Below are positions 53,511-61,155 of a stretch of DNA of 64,000 nt, in pieces. The notes beneath the pieces were generated by a model. The model was not told where the DNA came from. It ran no database searches and saw nothing but the letters and a program-made list of their open reading frames with translations. A program made the position numbers and the translations under genes. Positions within the stretch are counted from its first letter, which is position 1. Each line of letters opens with the position of its first letter. The stretch is from Bacillus norwichensis (GTDB lineage Bacteria; Bacillota; Bacilli; Bacillales; Bacillaceae_C), in NCBI RefSeq assembly GCF_014836955.1, contig NZ_JACSPV010000002.1, positions 62,001 through 126,000 on the forward strand. Reading direction: 5' to 3'.

Positions 53511-53760
53511 CTGTGAATCAGCTTGATATATTTACCTTGATGTATGGCAATCAGTCACTTATGTTTATGTTATTTTGATTATGAAAGGATTAATGGGCGA
53601 TGTTTGAATGGTTATGAAGAGTTTGTTTGAAAAAACGCTTTAGAATGGGCTTTTTTCACACGGGTTTAAAAAAAGCCCGGCACCCCGAATATATAAAATT
53701 GACGGGGAGCAAGTGAAAGGCTAATCTTAAAGGCGTAGAAGTAATAGGGAGGTAACGGAT

Positions 53761-55284
53761 TTGAGCAAAAAGAGTCTGGTTTTCCTGCTTATTCCGTTTC
53801 TTCTTTTTTCCGCTGCCTTTTCAGCAAGTGCCGACAAAAAAGAAGAACGATTGTGGGAAGATGAAATTGTGTATTCACTTATGGTAGACCGATTTTATAA
53901 TGGTGACAATAGCAATGATGAAGGGGTCGACTTTTCCGATCCAGTCAATAAGTTCCAAGGCGGTGATTTCCAAGGGATCATTCAGAAGCTGGATTATTTG
54001 AAGGACCTAGGATTTACCACGATCATGCTATCACCTGTTTTTAAAAATGAGGAAAATGGATTTCATGGGGAATGGGTAAACGACTTCTATGAGACGGACC
54101 CTCATTTCGGAACAATTAATGAGCTAAAAGAGCTTGTTGATGAAGCTCACAAGAAAGATATGAAAGTTATGTTTGAATTTGTGACAACTCATGTGGGACA
54201 GGACCATCCGTGGACAAAAGATCCTGCAAAGAAGGACTGGTTCCAAACAGATGCGATGGTATCGGATAATAGCTGGCTGAATGGTTTGCCACAGCTTGAT
54301 CTAAATTCCCAAGAAGTTCAAAACTACCTTATCGAAGCTGCCAAATGGTGGATTGAAGAAACGGATATTGACGGTTATAGTCTATCGGGAATTGACCAGG
54401 CGCCCATCGGATTTTGGGAAGATTTTTCCGCTGCTGTAAAAGAGCAAAACAATCGCTTTTATTTGGCGGGGAAAATTAGCGGAGAAGCGAATGAAGACCT
54501 GAAAAAATACCAGGAAGCCGGTATTGAGGGGGTCATTGATTCGGGCTTGAACAAACCTTTAAGAGATTCATATTCCACTATAGATACATCATCAAAATCA
54601 TTGATGGACGTGTGGGAAAAGAACAATGAGGTTTATCCTGAACCTCGCTCTTTGGGAGCCTTTTTCGATGATCGAAGCTCGGCTAGGTTTACAAAAGATA
54701 TGATTGAAAATAAACAATATCCCGGCGCCCGTTGGAAGCTTGCGCTTTTCTATCTATATACACAGCCGGAAGTGCCGATTGTGTTCTATGGCTCTGAAAT
54801 TGCAGTTAATGGAGACGGCCCACCGGACAATGTTCCGTTGATGAACTTTCGGGCAGATGAAGAATTGATGGAGTTTGTAGGAAGAATCGGGACGATCAGA
54901 CAAGAACATAAAGCACTTAGCCGCGGGAATATGGAGCTATTATATGAAAAAGACGGTATGATCGTTTTTAAAAGGGATTATGAGGATGAAACGATTGTAG
55001 CCGCGATTAATAATACGACAAAGGACCAGACCGCGTTAATCCCTGCTGAGAAAATTGGTAATAATAAAGAGCTGCGAGGATTATTTGCCTCTGATCTGGT
55101 AAAAAGTGAGAACGGCGAATATAGAATTGTTGTTGACAGGGAAATGATGGAGGTGTACAAGCTTGCTGATAAGGCAGGTTTCAACATTCCTTTCATCGTT
55201 TCGATTTTTTCCGTGTTTATCGTCTTCGGCCTTTTTATGTTTTTGGCATGGAAGAGAGGAAAAAAGCGAAATCCATATGAATAA
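53761..55284 (+). CDS. Membrane-anchored GH13 (alpha-amylase-fold) pseudo-enzyme
   Basis: 507 residues. Signal peptide 1-24 (FLLIPFLLFSAAFSASADK), a GH13 barrel beginning DEIVYSLMVDRFYNGDNSND, a beta C-domain, and a C-terminal anchor FNIPFIVSIFSVFIVFGLFM with a basic tail, so the domain faces outwards. All four catalytic regions are altered: region I EFVTTH (139-144) for DFVVNH; region II DGYSLSGID (204-212), where the Arg and nucleophile Asp are Ser; region III LAGKIS with Lys238 for the acid/base Glu; region IV FFDDRS (301-306) for FLDNHD. Amylase activity is unlikely; a binding or structural role is possible. TTG start after AGGGAGGTAACGGA. Confidence 0.88.
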   Translation: MSKKSLVFLLIPFLLFSAAFSASADKKEERLWEDEIVYSLMVDRFYNGDNSNDEGVDFSDPVNKFQGGDFQGIIQKLDYLKDLGFTTIMLSPVFKNEENGFHGEWVNDFYETDPHFGTINELKELVDEAHKKDMKVMFEFVTTHVGQDHPWTKDPAKKDWFQTDAMVSDNSWLNGLPQLDLNSQEVQNYLIEAAKWWIEETDIDGYSLSGIDQAPIGFWEDFSAAVKEQNNRFYLAGKISGEANEDLKKYQEAGIEGVIDSGLNKPLRDSYSTIDTSSKSLMDVWEKNNEVYPEPRSLGAFFDDRSSARFTKDMIENKQYPGARWKLALFYLYTQPEVPIVFYGSEIAVNGDGPPDNVPLMNFRADEELMEFVGRIGTIRQEHKALSRGNMELLYEKDGMIVFKRDYEDETIVAAINNTTKDQTALIPAEKIGNNKELRGLFASDLVKSENGEYRIVVDREMMEVYKLADKAGFNIPFIVSIFSVFIVFGLFMFLAWKRGKKRNPYE

Positions 55285-55290
55285 GCTAGA

Positions 55291-55320
55291 AAAAGCTGCC
55301 AAACTTTTGGCAGCTTTTTT
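55291..55320 (+). terminator. Terminator of the GH13-like gene
   Basis: AAAAGCTGCC pairs with GGCAGCTTTT and TT follows. Confidence 0.88.
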
Positions 55321-55374
55321 AGATTATGGGAACTAATTGGTACAATGTGCTCTAGCCAGTCTCACTGCCTGTTC

Positions 55375-56238
55375 TTACCCGTTCAGCACGTCACCGCCGT
55401 TTATATGGATCATTTGGCCTGAAACATAGCTGGAGTCATTTGAGGCAAGATAAACATAAGCAGGGGCTAGTTCAAAAGGTTGTCCGGGTCTTTTCATTGG
55501 TTGGGTCGAACCAAACGTACTGACATGCTCGGCTGAGAAAGTTGATGGAATCAGGGGTGTCCAAATCGGCCCTGGAGCTACTCCGTTTACGCGGATTCCT
55601 TTTGTCGCCAAAGATGCCGAAAGGGAGCGTGTGAATGACACAATGGCGCCTTTAGACGCCGAATAGTCGATCAACTCCGGACTGCCTTTATAGGCTGTAA
55701 TTGAAGCAGTATTAATGATGCTACTTCCTTGTTTCAGATGGGGAAGGACGGCTTTTGTCAAATAGAACATCGAAAAAACATTCGTTCTAAAGGTTTTTTG
55801 CAATTGCTCATCTGTTATTTCGAGAAGGCTCTTTTTCGGATGTTGTTCGCCTGCGTTGTTAACAAGTACATCTATTTTTCCAAATTCGTCAATCACCTGT
55901 TTGACAATTTGGTGGCAATGCAGCTCGTCACCTACATCACCGCGAATGAGCCTGCATTTTCTTCCTTCATCCCGAATTTGTTCTTCTACTTTTTTAGCAT
56001 CTTCCTCTTCTTCGAAATAGCAGATGACTACATCTGCACCTTCTTTAGCAAAATAGATGGCAACAGCTTTTCCTATCCCGCTATCACCCCCAGTAACAAT
56101 CGCTGTTCTTCCTTCCAACTTTCTACTTCCTTTGTACCCCGGATCAACAGATTTTGGAACAGGATCCATTTCTGACTCTAAGCCCGGTTGATGATTCTGC
56201 ACTTGCTTTGGCATTGTTTGCTTTTTATTTTCACCCAT
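55375..56238 (-). CDS. Short-chain dehydrogenase/reductase (general-stress type)
   Basis: 287 residues. A charged N-terminal tail of about 40 residues precedes the Rossmann fold with TGGDSGIG (49-56), NNAG (127-130), catalytic Ser179, Tyr192 and Lys196 (YSASK), and VNGVAPGPIWTPL. The long tail and sequence are those of the YhxC/YhxD/YdaD group of Bacillus SDRs, often under general stress control; the substrate is unknown. I see no clear sigma-B promoter. ATG 56238 is preceded by AAGGAGGCAGC. Confidence 0.88.
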   Translation of the reverse strand: MGENKKQTMPKQVQNHQPGLESEMDPVPKSVDPGYKGSRKLEGRTAIVTGGDSGIGKAVAIYFAKEGADVVICYFEEEEDAKKVEEQIRDEGRKCRLIRGDVGDELHCHQIVKQVIDEFGKIDVLVNNAGEQHPKKSLLEITDEQLQKTFRTNVFSMFYLTKAVLPHLKQGSSIINTASITAYKGSPELIDYSASKGAIVSFTRSLSASLATKGIRVNGVAPGPIWTPLIPSTFSAEHVSTFGSTQPMKRPGQPFELAPAYVYLASNDSSYVSGQMIHINGGDVLNG

Positions 56239-56262
56239 GTGCTGCCTCCTTCATCTATTACA

Positions 56263-56304
56263 TAAAAAAGCGAATGGATACATGTATCATTTACCCATTC
56301 GCTC
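56263..56304 (-). terminator. Terminator of the yajQ-type gene
   Basis: On the minus strand AGCGAATGG pairs with CCATTCGCT, followed by TTTTTTATG. Confidence 0.85.
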
Positions 56305-56323
56305 CTGAAATATTCACTTTGAT

Positions 56324-56815
56324 TTATCTGTAGTTGATGAATTGTACATCAATAGGAAGATCTGCAGAACGGATCGCGCTGATAATTTGTTGCAGCTCGT
56401 CACGGTTCTTTCCAGTGACCCTAATTTGGTCATCCTGAATTTGGCTTTTTACTTTTAACCGACTATCTTTAATGATTGTATTAATCTTCTTAGCATTGTC
56501 CTTATCAATTCCTTGAACAAGCTTTCCACGTTGGCGGACCGTGCCCCCCAAGGCACTTTCGATTTTTCCATATTGGATATTCTTTACAGGGACTTCACGC
56601 TTAATCAATTTCCCAAACAAAACATCCTTTACCTGCGACAATTTAAATTCATCGTCTGAAATAAGAACAAGCTCATCATTTTCTAAAGTGATATCGCTTT
56701 TGCTCCCTTTAAAGTCAAAGCGGTTTTTGATTTCTTTCATAGCGATATTAATCGCGTTTGACACTTCGGAAAGGTCAACCTTGGATACGATGTCAAATGA
56801 ATTTTCTTTTGCCAT
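56324..56815 (-). CDS. YajQ family nucleotide-binding protein (YitK-like)
   Basis: 163 residues. [44 protein letters not shown] and [20 protein letters not shown] define the YajQ/UPF0234 family, a two-ferredoxin-fold protein that binds cyclic di-GMP or nucleic acids in other bacteria. B. subtilis YitK is the likely counterpart. GGAGGTAGATT precedes the ATG. It lies upstream of, and in the same direction as, the SDR gene but has its own terminator. Confidence 0.9.
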   Translation of the reverse strand: MAKENSFDIVSKVDLSEVSNAINIAMKEIKNRFDFKGSKSDITLENDELVLISDDEFKLSQVKDVLFGKLIKREVPVKNIQYGKIESALGGTVRQRGKLVQGIDKDNAKKINTIIKDSRLKVKSQIQDDQIRVTGKNRDELQQIISAIRSADLPIDVQFINYR

Positions 56816-56874
56816 AATCTACCTCCGGACAGCTTTTCCTTCATTATAGGTGAAAGGGGAGGGAAGGACAATAA

Positions 56875-57000
56875 GAAAAGCGGAAGCGGCTGTTCATCGA
56901 CGTACAGACTGGAGCGATTCTGACGAGATAAAGGAAACACGCGAAGTGCAGCGGAGCGATGTTGACTTATCGTAGGAAGAAGCGTGAAGTCTGCTAGGGC
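56875..57000. repeat. Probable interspersed intergenic repeat (purine-rich, singleton here)
   Basis: GC-richer block AGCGGAAGCGGCTGTTCATC, GACGTACAGACTGGAGCG, GAAACACGCGAAGTGCAGCG and GCGTGAAGTCTGCTAGGGC in the gap between yajQ and the DUF3941 gene (56816-57174). I recall sequences of this type scattered in Bacillaceae intergenic regions; no second copy was seen in this window. Confidence 0.4.
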
Positions 57001-57126
57001 CTGTGTTTTTTAGACGTTCCCCCGGCCGCCTATCAAGTAGGGGAGAACACCACCTTTAGTATAGAACTAAAGAATTGAAGGGGCTATGCACTTTCGCGAA
57101 ATTTTAATGGGGATTGCCTTATTCAA

Positions 57127-57170
57127 AAACGCAGCTTTATGCCAGTTTTTACAGGCAGTAAGCTGCGTGA
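57127..57170 (-). terminator. Terminator of the DUF3941 gene
   Basis: On the minus strand ACGCAGCTT pairs with AAGCTGCGT and TTTTGAAT follows; the loop contains a second small hairpin. Confidence 0.75.
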
Positions 57171-57174
57171 CTTC

Positions 57175-57309
57175 TTAAAGGTGATCTGTTTTTTTAGAGT
57201 GTTGATGTTTCCCAGCTTTGCGTTCTTCTTCGTGCCGAATGTTTTTGGCTTCCCTGCGGGCTTGATGATCTCGTGCTTTTTTGTCATTATCTGATGTATT
57301 GTATCGCAT
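57175..57309 (-). CDS. DUF3941 family small protein (44 aa)
   Basis: 44 very basic and charged residues: MRYNTSDNDKKARDHQARRE, AKNIRHEEERKAGKHQHSKK, TDHL. The TSDNDKKA start and the RKAGK...SKKTDHL end are the DUF3941 pattern. AAAGGGAG lies 6 bases before the ATG. A longer frame on the same strand in another phase covers this region but has no ribosome site. Function unknown. Confidence 0.8.
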   Translation of the reverse strand: MRYNTSDNDKKARDHQARREAKNIRHEEERKAGKHQHSKKTDHL

Positions 57310-57357
57310 AAAGAGTCTCCCTTTCCTAGTTTGGGATTAGTATGTCCTGGCAGGAAT

Positions 57358-58218
57358 TTAAGCATTCTTCTTGTTAAGAAAGAAGATCGCAAGTGTTCCA
57401 GGACCTGCATGTGACGCAACGATAGCACCGATAAGACGTATGTAAAAGTTTTTGGTACCGAAACGTTCTTCTATCATATTTTTCATTACCAAGGCTGTTT
57501 CTTCATCATCACCATGGCATATTCCAATCAGTTGGTTTTCAAGATCAATACCACGTTCTTCCATAAGGTCAAGTATTCTTTTTAATAGCTTCTTTTTCCC
57601 GCGGATTTTTTCAAGCGGTACTAATTTTCCTTCTTCAACATGCAGAAGAGGTTTAATGTTTAAAAGTCCCCCAAAAAATGCTGATGATCTGGATAAGCGC
57701 CCGCCAGCGGCGAGAAATTCTAAATCTCCGATTGTAAATAGATGCTCCATGCGGTCGCAATTTGATTGTGCAAATTTGATGATGTCCTCTTTTGGTTCGT
57801 TATTTTTGATTTTTTCTGCCACAGCCATTACAGTCATACCATAGCCCAAAGAAACGGCTTTTGAATCGATAATGGTCAAATCCAGATCAGGAAATTGTTC
57901 TTTTATCTGGTTTTTCACCATGACAGCTGTTTGATATGTACCGGAAAGACCCGATGACATGGCAATATATAATCCGGTTTCTCCGGATTTCCCCAGGTCT
58001 GTAAACAGCTCTTGAAGACGTTGAGGGGAGGCCTGAGATGTCTTGGGCATTTTACCGGCTCGGATTTCTTGATATACTTGTTCAGGCTGAATGCTGTATA
58101 AATCTTGATATTCTTGATCATCAATATGTACCTGAAGACTGATTAGCTCAACATTGTTTTCCTCATAGAAAGACAGTGGCAGGTCACTTGCACTGTCGGC
58201 AAAAAGTTTCAATGTCAT
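57358..58218 (-). CDS. yitS: DegV family fatty-acid-binding protein YitS
   Basis: 286 residues. TLKLFADSASDLPLSFYEEN, KTSQASPQRLQELF, AMSSGLSGTYQTA, VIDSKAVSLGYG and GRLSRSSAFFGGLLNIKPLL are DegV hallmarks, the SxTSQ-like and SSGLSGTY loops holding the bound acyl chain. DegV proteins deliver exogenous fatty acids to the FakA kinase. It ends close to the DUF3941 gene and is divergent from yitT, as yitS-yitT are neighbours in B. subtilis. Confidence 0.9.
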   Translation of the reverse strand: MTLKLFADSASDLPLSFYEENNVELISLQVHIDDQEYQDLYSIQPEQVYQEIRAGKMPKTSQASPQRLQELFTDLGKSGETGLYIAMSSGLSGTYQTAVMVKNQIKEQFPDLDLTIIDSKAVSLGYGMTVMAVAEKIKNNEPKEDIIKFAQSNCDRMEHLFTIGDLEFLAAGGRLSRSSAFFGGLLNIKPLLHVEEGKLVPLEKIRGKKKLLKRILDLMEERGIDLENQLIGICHGDDEETALVMKNMIEERFGTKNFYIRLIGAIVASHAGPGTLAIFFLNKKNA

Positions 58219-58329
58219 AAAATTACACCTTCCGTGAAAAAATAATTTGACAGTTTTTTGTCCTTTTTATAAGTTTATCTACTTTCATTATAAACCTCAA
58301 TGTTAAAAATGCTGAATAAGGGTGAAAAA

Positions 58330-59184
58330 ATGAGACATCAATCAATATGGGAAGTTATAAAAAAACTGCTGGTCATCATAGTGGGGGCAATTCTAGTTGC
58401 CGTTGCAATGAATTATTTTCTCATTCCTGCCAATGTTTATGCAAGCGGATTTGCTGGTGCCTCGCAGCTTTTATCAAAAGTGATTAGCCAATTTACGCCT
58501 CTGAATGTATCAACTGGTTTTTTATTATTCCTCTTTAATATTCCTGTAGCTATACTTGGCTGGTTCAAAGTGGGAAAAACGTTTACGGTCTATAGTTTTA
58601 TATCGGTTGCTGTTACTTCCTTATTTCTGGAAATCATTCCAGTCAAGGCCCAAACGGCAGATATCATGCTTTATGCGGTATTTGGAGGAGTGATCACGGC
58701 TATTGGAATCGGAATCACACTGAAAGTGGGGGCTTCAACGGGAGGGTTGGACATTATATCGATGATTCTGTCCAGAATGAGTGATAAATCGGTCGGGACG
58801 TATTTCTTTATTCTAAATGCCATTATCATTCTTACTGCGGGGGCCTTATATGGATGGGATAAAGCATTATATACATTGTTATCAGTATATGCCTCTACAC
58901 GGGTGATTGATGCTATCCATACGCGACATCAGAAGCTGACAGTCATGATTGTCACGAAGAAAGCCCCAGAATTAAAAGAAGCGATTTATAAGAGACTGGT
59001 CAGGGGAATCACGATGCTCCCGGCAAAAGGAGCTTTTTCCAACCAGGAAAAAAATATGATGATGATCGTCATCACTCGGTATGAATTGTATGAACTTGAA
59101 CATATCATCAAAGAGGTCGATCCAGAAGCATTTACAAACATCGTGGAAACGGCGGCAGTCTTCGGATTCTTCCGGAAAGATTAA
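58330..59184 (+). CDS. yitT: YitT family membrane protein
   Basis: 284 residues. Five membrane segments (LVIIVGAILVAVAMNYFLIP, FLLFLFNIPVAILGWF and others), with ASGFAGASQLLS and KVGASTGGLDIISMILS, then a cytoplasmic DUF2179 domain (VMIVTKKAPELKEAIYKRL, then MMMIVITRYELYELEHIIKE). The family's role is unknown; the DUF2179 part may bind a ligand. ATG 58330 follows AAGGGTG; the upstream frame lacks a site. Confidence 0.9.
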   Translation: MRHQSIWEVIKKLLVIIVGAILVAVAMNYFLIPANVYASGFAGASQLLSKVISQFTPLNVSTGFLLFLFNIPVAILGWFKVGKTFTVYSFISVAVTSLFLEIIPVKAQTADIMLYAVFGGVITAIGIGITLKVGASTGGLDIISMILSRMSDKSVGTYFFILNAIIILTAGALYGWDKALYTLLSVYASTRVIDAIHTRHQKLTVMIVTKKAPELKEAIYKRLVRGITMLPAKGAFSNQEKNMMMIVITRYELYELEHIIKEVDPEAFTNIVETAAVFGFFRKD

Positions 59185-59187
59185 CAC

Positions 59188-59239
59188 CTGGGGGTCTGAC
59201 CCCCAGTGCGTTAAAGTGCTAAAGGGGTCTGACCCCTAA
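59188..59239. other. Twin GGGGTC-TGA-CCCC hairpins between convergent genes
   Basis: CTGGGGGTC-TGA-CCCCCAG and, 20 bases on, AGGGGTC-TGA-CCCCT share the same core. The first closes yitT; the second overlaps the stop of the small minus-strand gene. Neither has a long T-run, though TAAAAA follows the second. They probably act as a bidirectional stop. Confidence 0.55.
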
Positions 59240-59388
59240 AAACCTCCGATTGATGATTCTTTCATAAAGTCGATTTTTTCCTTTTCCGCTTCGTCCAGCG
59301 TGGAACGATATGGAAAACGTTGCGCATGTTGTTCAACAGAGTTTTTTCCTTGATGCGTAAAGCGTCTGGATTTACTGTTTTTAGCCAT
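59236..59388 (-). CDS. Small basic protein (50 aa), unknown family
   Basis: 50 residues: MAKNSKSRRFTHQGKNSVEQ, HAQRFPYRSTLDEAEKEKID, FMKESSIGGF. Basic first half, acidic second half, no membrane segment. The composition resembles small spore or coat-associated Bacillus proteins, but I cannot name a family. A GGTG-type ribosome site precedes the ATG by 6 bases. It lies convergent to yitT and divergent from yitV. Confidence 0.6.
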   Translation of the reverse strand: MAKNSKSRRFTHQGKNSVEQHAQRFPYRSTLDEAEKEKIDFMKESSIGGF

Positions 59389-59582
59389 GACACACACCGC
59401 CTTTTTTGAAAGGATAGGAAGGAACGCTTAGTGCGTTCAAATGTTATTGTGGCCATAGACCAGTCAAAAAACATCGGGGAATTAATGACATTCAATGCTC
59501 TTCTTTGGTAAGTAGAAAAAAGGAGTGTTAAAATATAACATTAATTGGCATTCCATTACATTTAGCCGAAGGAGAGAGTCGA

Positions 59583-60350
59583 TTGATTGAAATCCATCAT
59601 GAATCCATAAGGCATATACCGGTTTTACATGTTGTAAAAGAAGGGCAAAAACATGAAAAATTACCACTCGTTTTTTTTCTGCATGGCTTTACCTCAGCGA
59701 AGGAACATAACCTTCATTTCGGCTATTTACTTGCTGAAAAAGGTTTTAGGGTTATCCTTCCAGATGCAAATTTACATGGGGAAAGAAGTGACACCCAACA
59801 TCCGGAAAAACTGGTTTTCGATTTTTGGAACATTGTTCTCCAATCGATCCGCGAGTTGAATGATATAAAAGAAGAATTGTCCCAAAAAGGGTTGATTAGC
59901 AGCCAAGTTGGAGTTGTGGGAACGTCCATGGGAGGTATCACAATGTTCGGCGCACTGACCCAATATGATTGGATCAAAGTGGGTGTTTCTTTGATGGGAA
60001 GCCCGTGTTACGAAAAATTCGCTCGTGATCAGATTGAGTCATTGGAAAAAGCTGAAATGACCATACCTTTTTCCGAGGATGAACTTGAAGACATATATAC
60101 CGATCTGCGGAAGTATGACATGACTGTCCAGCCTGAAAAACTTGCGGGCAGACCCCTCCTTATTTGGCATGGTAAAAAGGATAAGGTGGTACCGTTCCAA
60201 CAAACCTTCGACTTTTATGAAAAAATCCAAGCTGATTATATAAAAGCTCCAGAACGTCTACATTTTCTTGCAGAAGACAATGTAGAGCATAAGGTGACCC
60301 GGAAGGCTTTTTTAAAAACAGTAGACTGGTTCGGCGAATTTTTACAGTAA
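59583..60350 (+). CDS. yitV: Alpha/beta-hydrolase esterase YitV
   Basis: 255 residues. FFLHGFTSAKEHN forms the oxyanion hole, VVGTSMGGITMFG holds the nucleophile Ser (near 115), LLIWHGKKDKVVP the Asp loop, and EDNVEHKVT the probable His. This is the dienelactone-hydrolase/YitV type of serine esterase. A TTG start follows GAAGGAGAGAGTCGA. It is followed 75 bases later by yitW, as in B. subtilis. Confidence 0.9.
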   Translation: MIEIHHESIRHIPVLHVVKEGQKHEKLPLVFFLHGFTSAKEHNLHFGYLLAEKGFRVILPDANLHGERSDTQHPEKLVFDFWNIVLQSIRELNDIKEELSQKGLISSQVGVVGTSMGGITMFGALTQYDWIKVGVSLMGSPCYEKFARDQIESLEKAEMTIPFSEDELEDIYTDLRKYDMTVQPEKLAGRPLLIWHGKKDKVVPFQQTFDFYEKIQADYIKAPERLHFLAEDNVEHKVTRKAFLKTVDWFGEFLQ

Positions 60351-60425
60351 GAAAATCATTTCTGTTTGAATTTACAATGGATTTGGTATGATAAGAATAG
60401 AAAACAATTGAAAGGAGCGGGGAAT

Positions 60426-60734
60426 ATGGAAGAAGCACTGAAAGAGAATATATATGGTGCCTTGGAACAGGTGATTGACCCTGAGCTTGGCATCGATATT
60501 GTGAATCTTGGGCTCGTTTACGGCGTAGATCTGGATGAGAACGGAACAGCGAAAGTAACGATGACCCTTACTTCAATGGGGTGCCCGCTTGCGCCCGTCA
60601 TTGTAGATCAGGTAACAGCGGCATTGGCTGATATCCCGGAGGTCAAACAAACAGAAGTGGATATTGTCTGGAGCCCTCCTTGGACAAAAGATAAAATGTC
60701 GCGCTATGCAAAAATTGCGCTCGGCATTACTTAA
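60426..60734 (+). CDS. yitW: MIP18/SufT-type iron-sulfur assembly protein YitW
   Basis: 102 residues of the DUF59 family. LEQVIDPELGIDIVNLGLVY, VTMTLTSMGCPLAP with the conserved Cys, and VDIVWSPPWTKDKMS match YitW/SufT, which helps mature Fe-S proteins. ATG 60426 follows AAAGGAGCGGGG; a frame upstream lacks a site. Confidence 0.92.
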   Translation: MEEALKENIYGALEQVIDPELGIDIVNLGLVYGVDLDENGTAKVTMTLTSMGCPLAPVIVDQVTAALADIPEVKQTEVDIVWSPPWTKDKMSRYAKIALGIT

Positions 60735-60852
60735 TGTAGAAATAAGGGCGTAACGCTGGCAGCGTACGTACAGTGTCGAAGGCTGTTGCGCTCCATGTCA
60801 GGATAACAATAACTATCAGTTTTACGATTCTGCTGAAATGGAATTGTACAGG

Positions 60853-60888
60853 CGAAGCTCCTTTTGGCAGCTTCGCTTTTCATTATTA
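60853..60888 (+). terminator. Terminator of yitVW
   Basis: GCGAAGCT pairs with AGCTTCGC and TTTTC follows. It lies about 120 bases beyond the yitW stop. Confidence 0.75.
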
Positions 60889-60912
60889 GGGAAGTGAAAA
60901 TTTTTCTAATTT

Positions 60913-61125
60913 ATGCCTAGCTTCGGGGAAGTCCGAGTGCAAAGGCGCAGAGTTTCCGGCCCTGCTGATATACAGGAAGCTCTTGATGGGAAACGGCAGA
61001 TGTCTCGATCCGAGTTAATCGACTCCCGCTTAGGACTTTTAAGTCGTTCAAGTTGGATCAACTCACATGAATGTTTATCCTGCCCTGCTCTCGCTAAGGC
61101 TGCACGCCTTGCATCTGGATAATAG
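60913..61125. other. GC-rich noncoding block upstream of clpB
   Basis: About 210 bases of higher GC than the surroundings, open in frames on both strands (69 codons plus, over 70 minus) but without a ribosome site on either. It contains several small inverted repeats, such as CGACT/AGTCG near 61020-61050. I recall similar blocks repeated in other Bacillaceae genomes, but only one copy is seen here. Confidence 0.4.
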
Positions 61126-61155
61126 ATGATCAATCCTTTAAAAAGGAGGAAGAAT

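Noticed and set aside
57123-57428. 101-codon minus-strand frame across the DUF3941 region
   Set aside because: The shorter DUF3941 gene in another phase has a family match and a ribosome site; the longer frame runs through a terminator.
60913-61122. 69-codon plus-strand and opposing minus-strand frames before clpB
   Set aside because: Neither has a ribosome site; mutual openness on both strands points to base composition rather than coding.
60890-61155. CIRCE or CtsR operator upstream of clpB
   Set aside because: Searched by eye for the 9-9-9 CIRCE palindrome and the GGTCAAA heptad repeats; neither is present.
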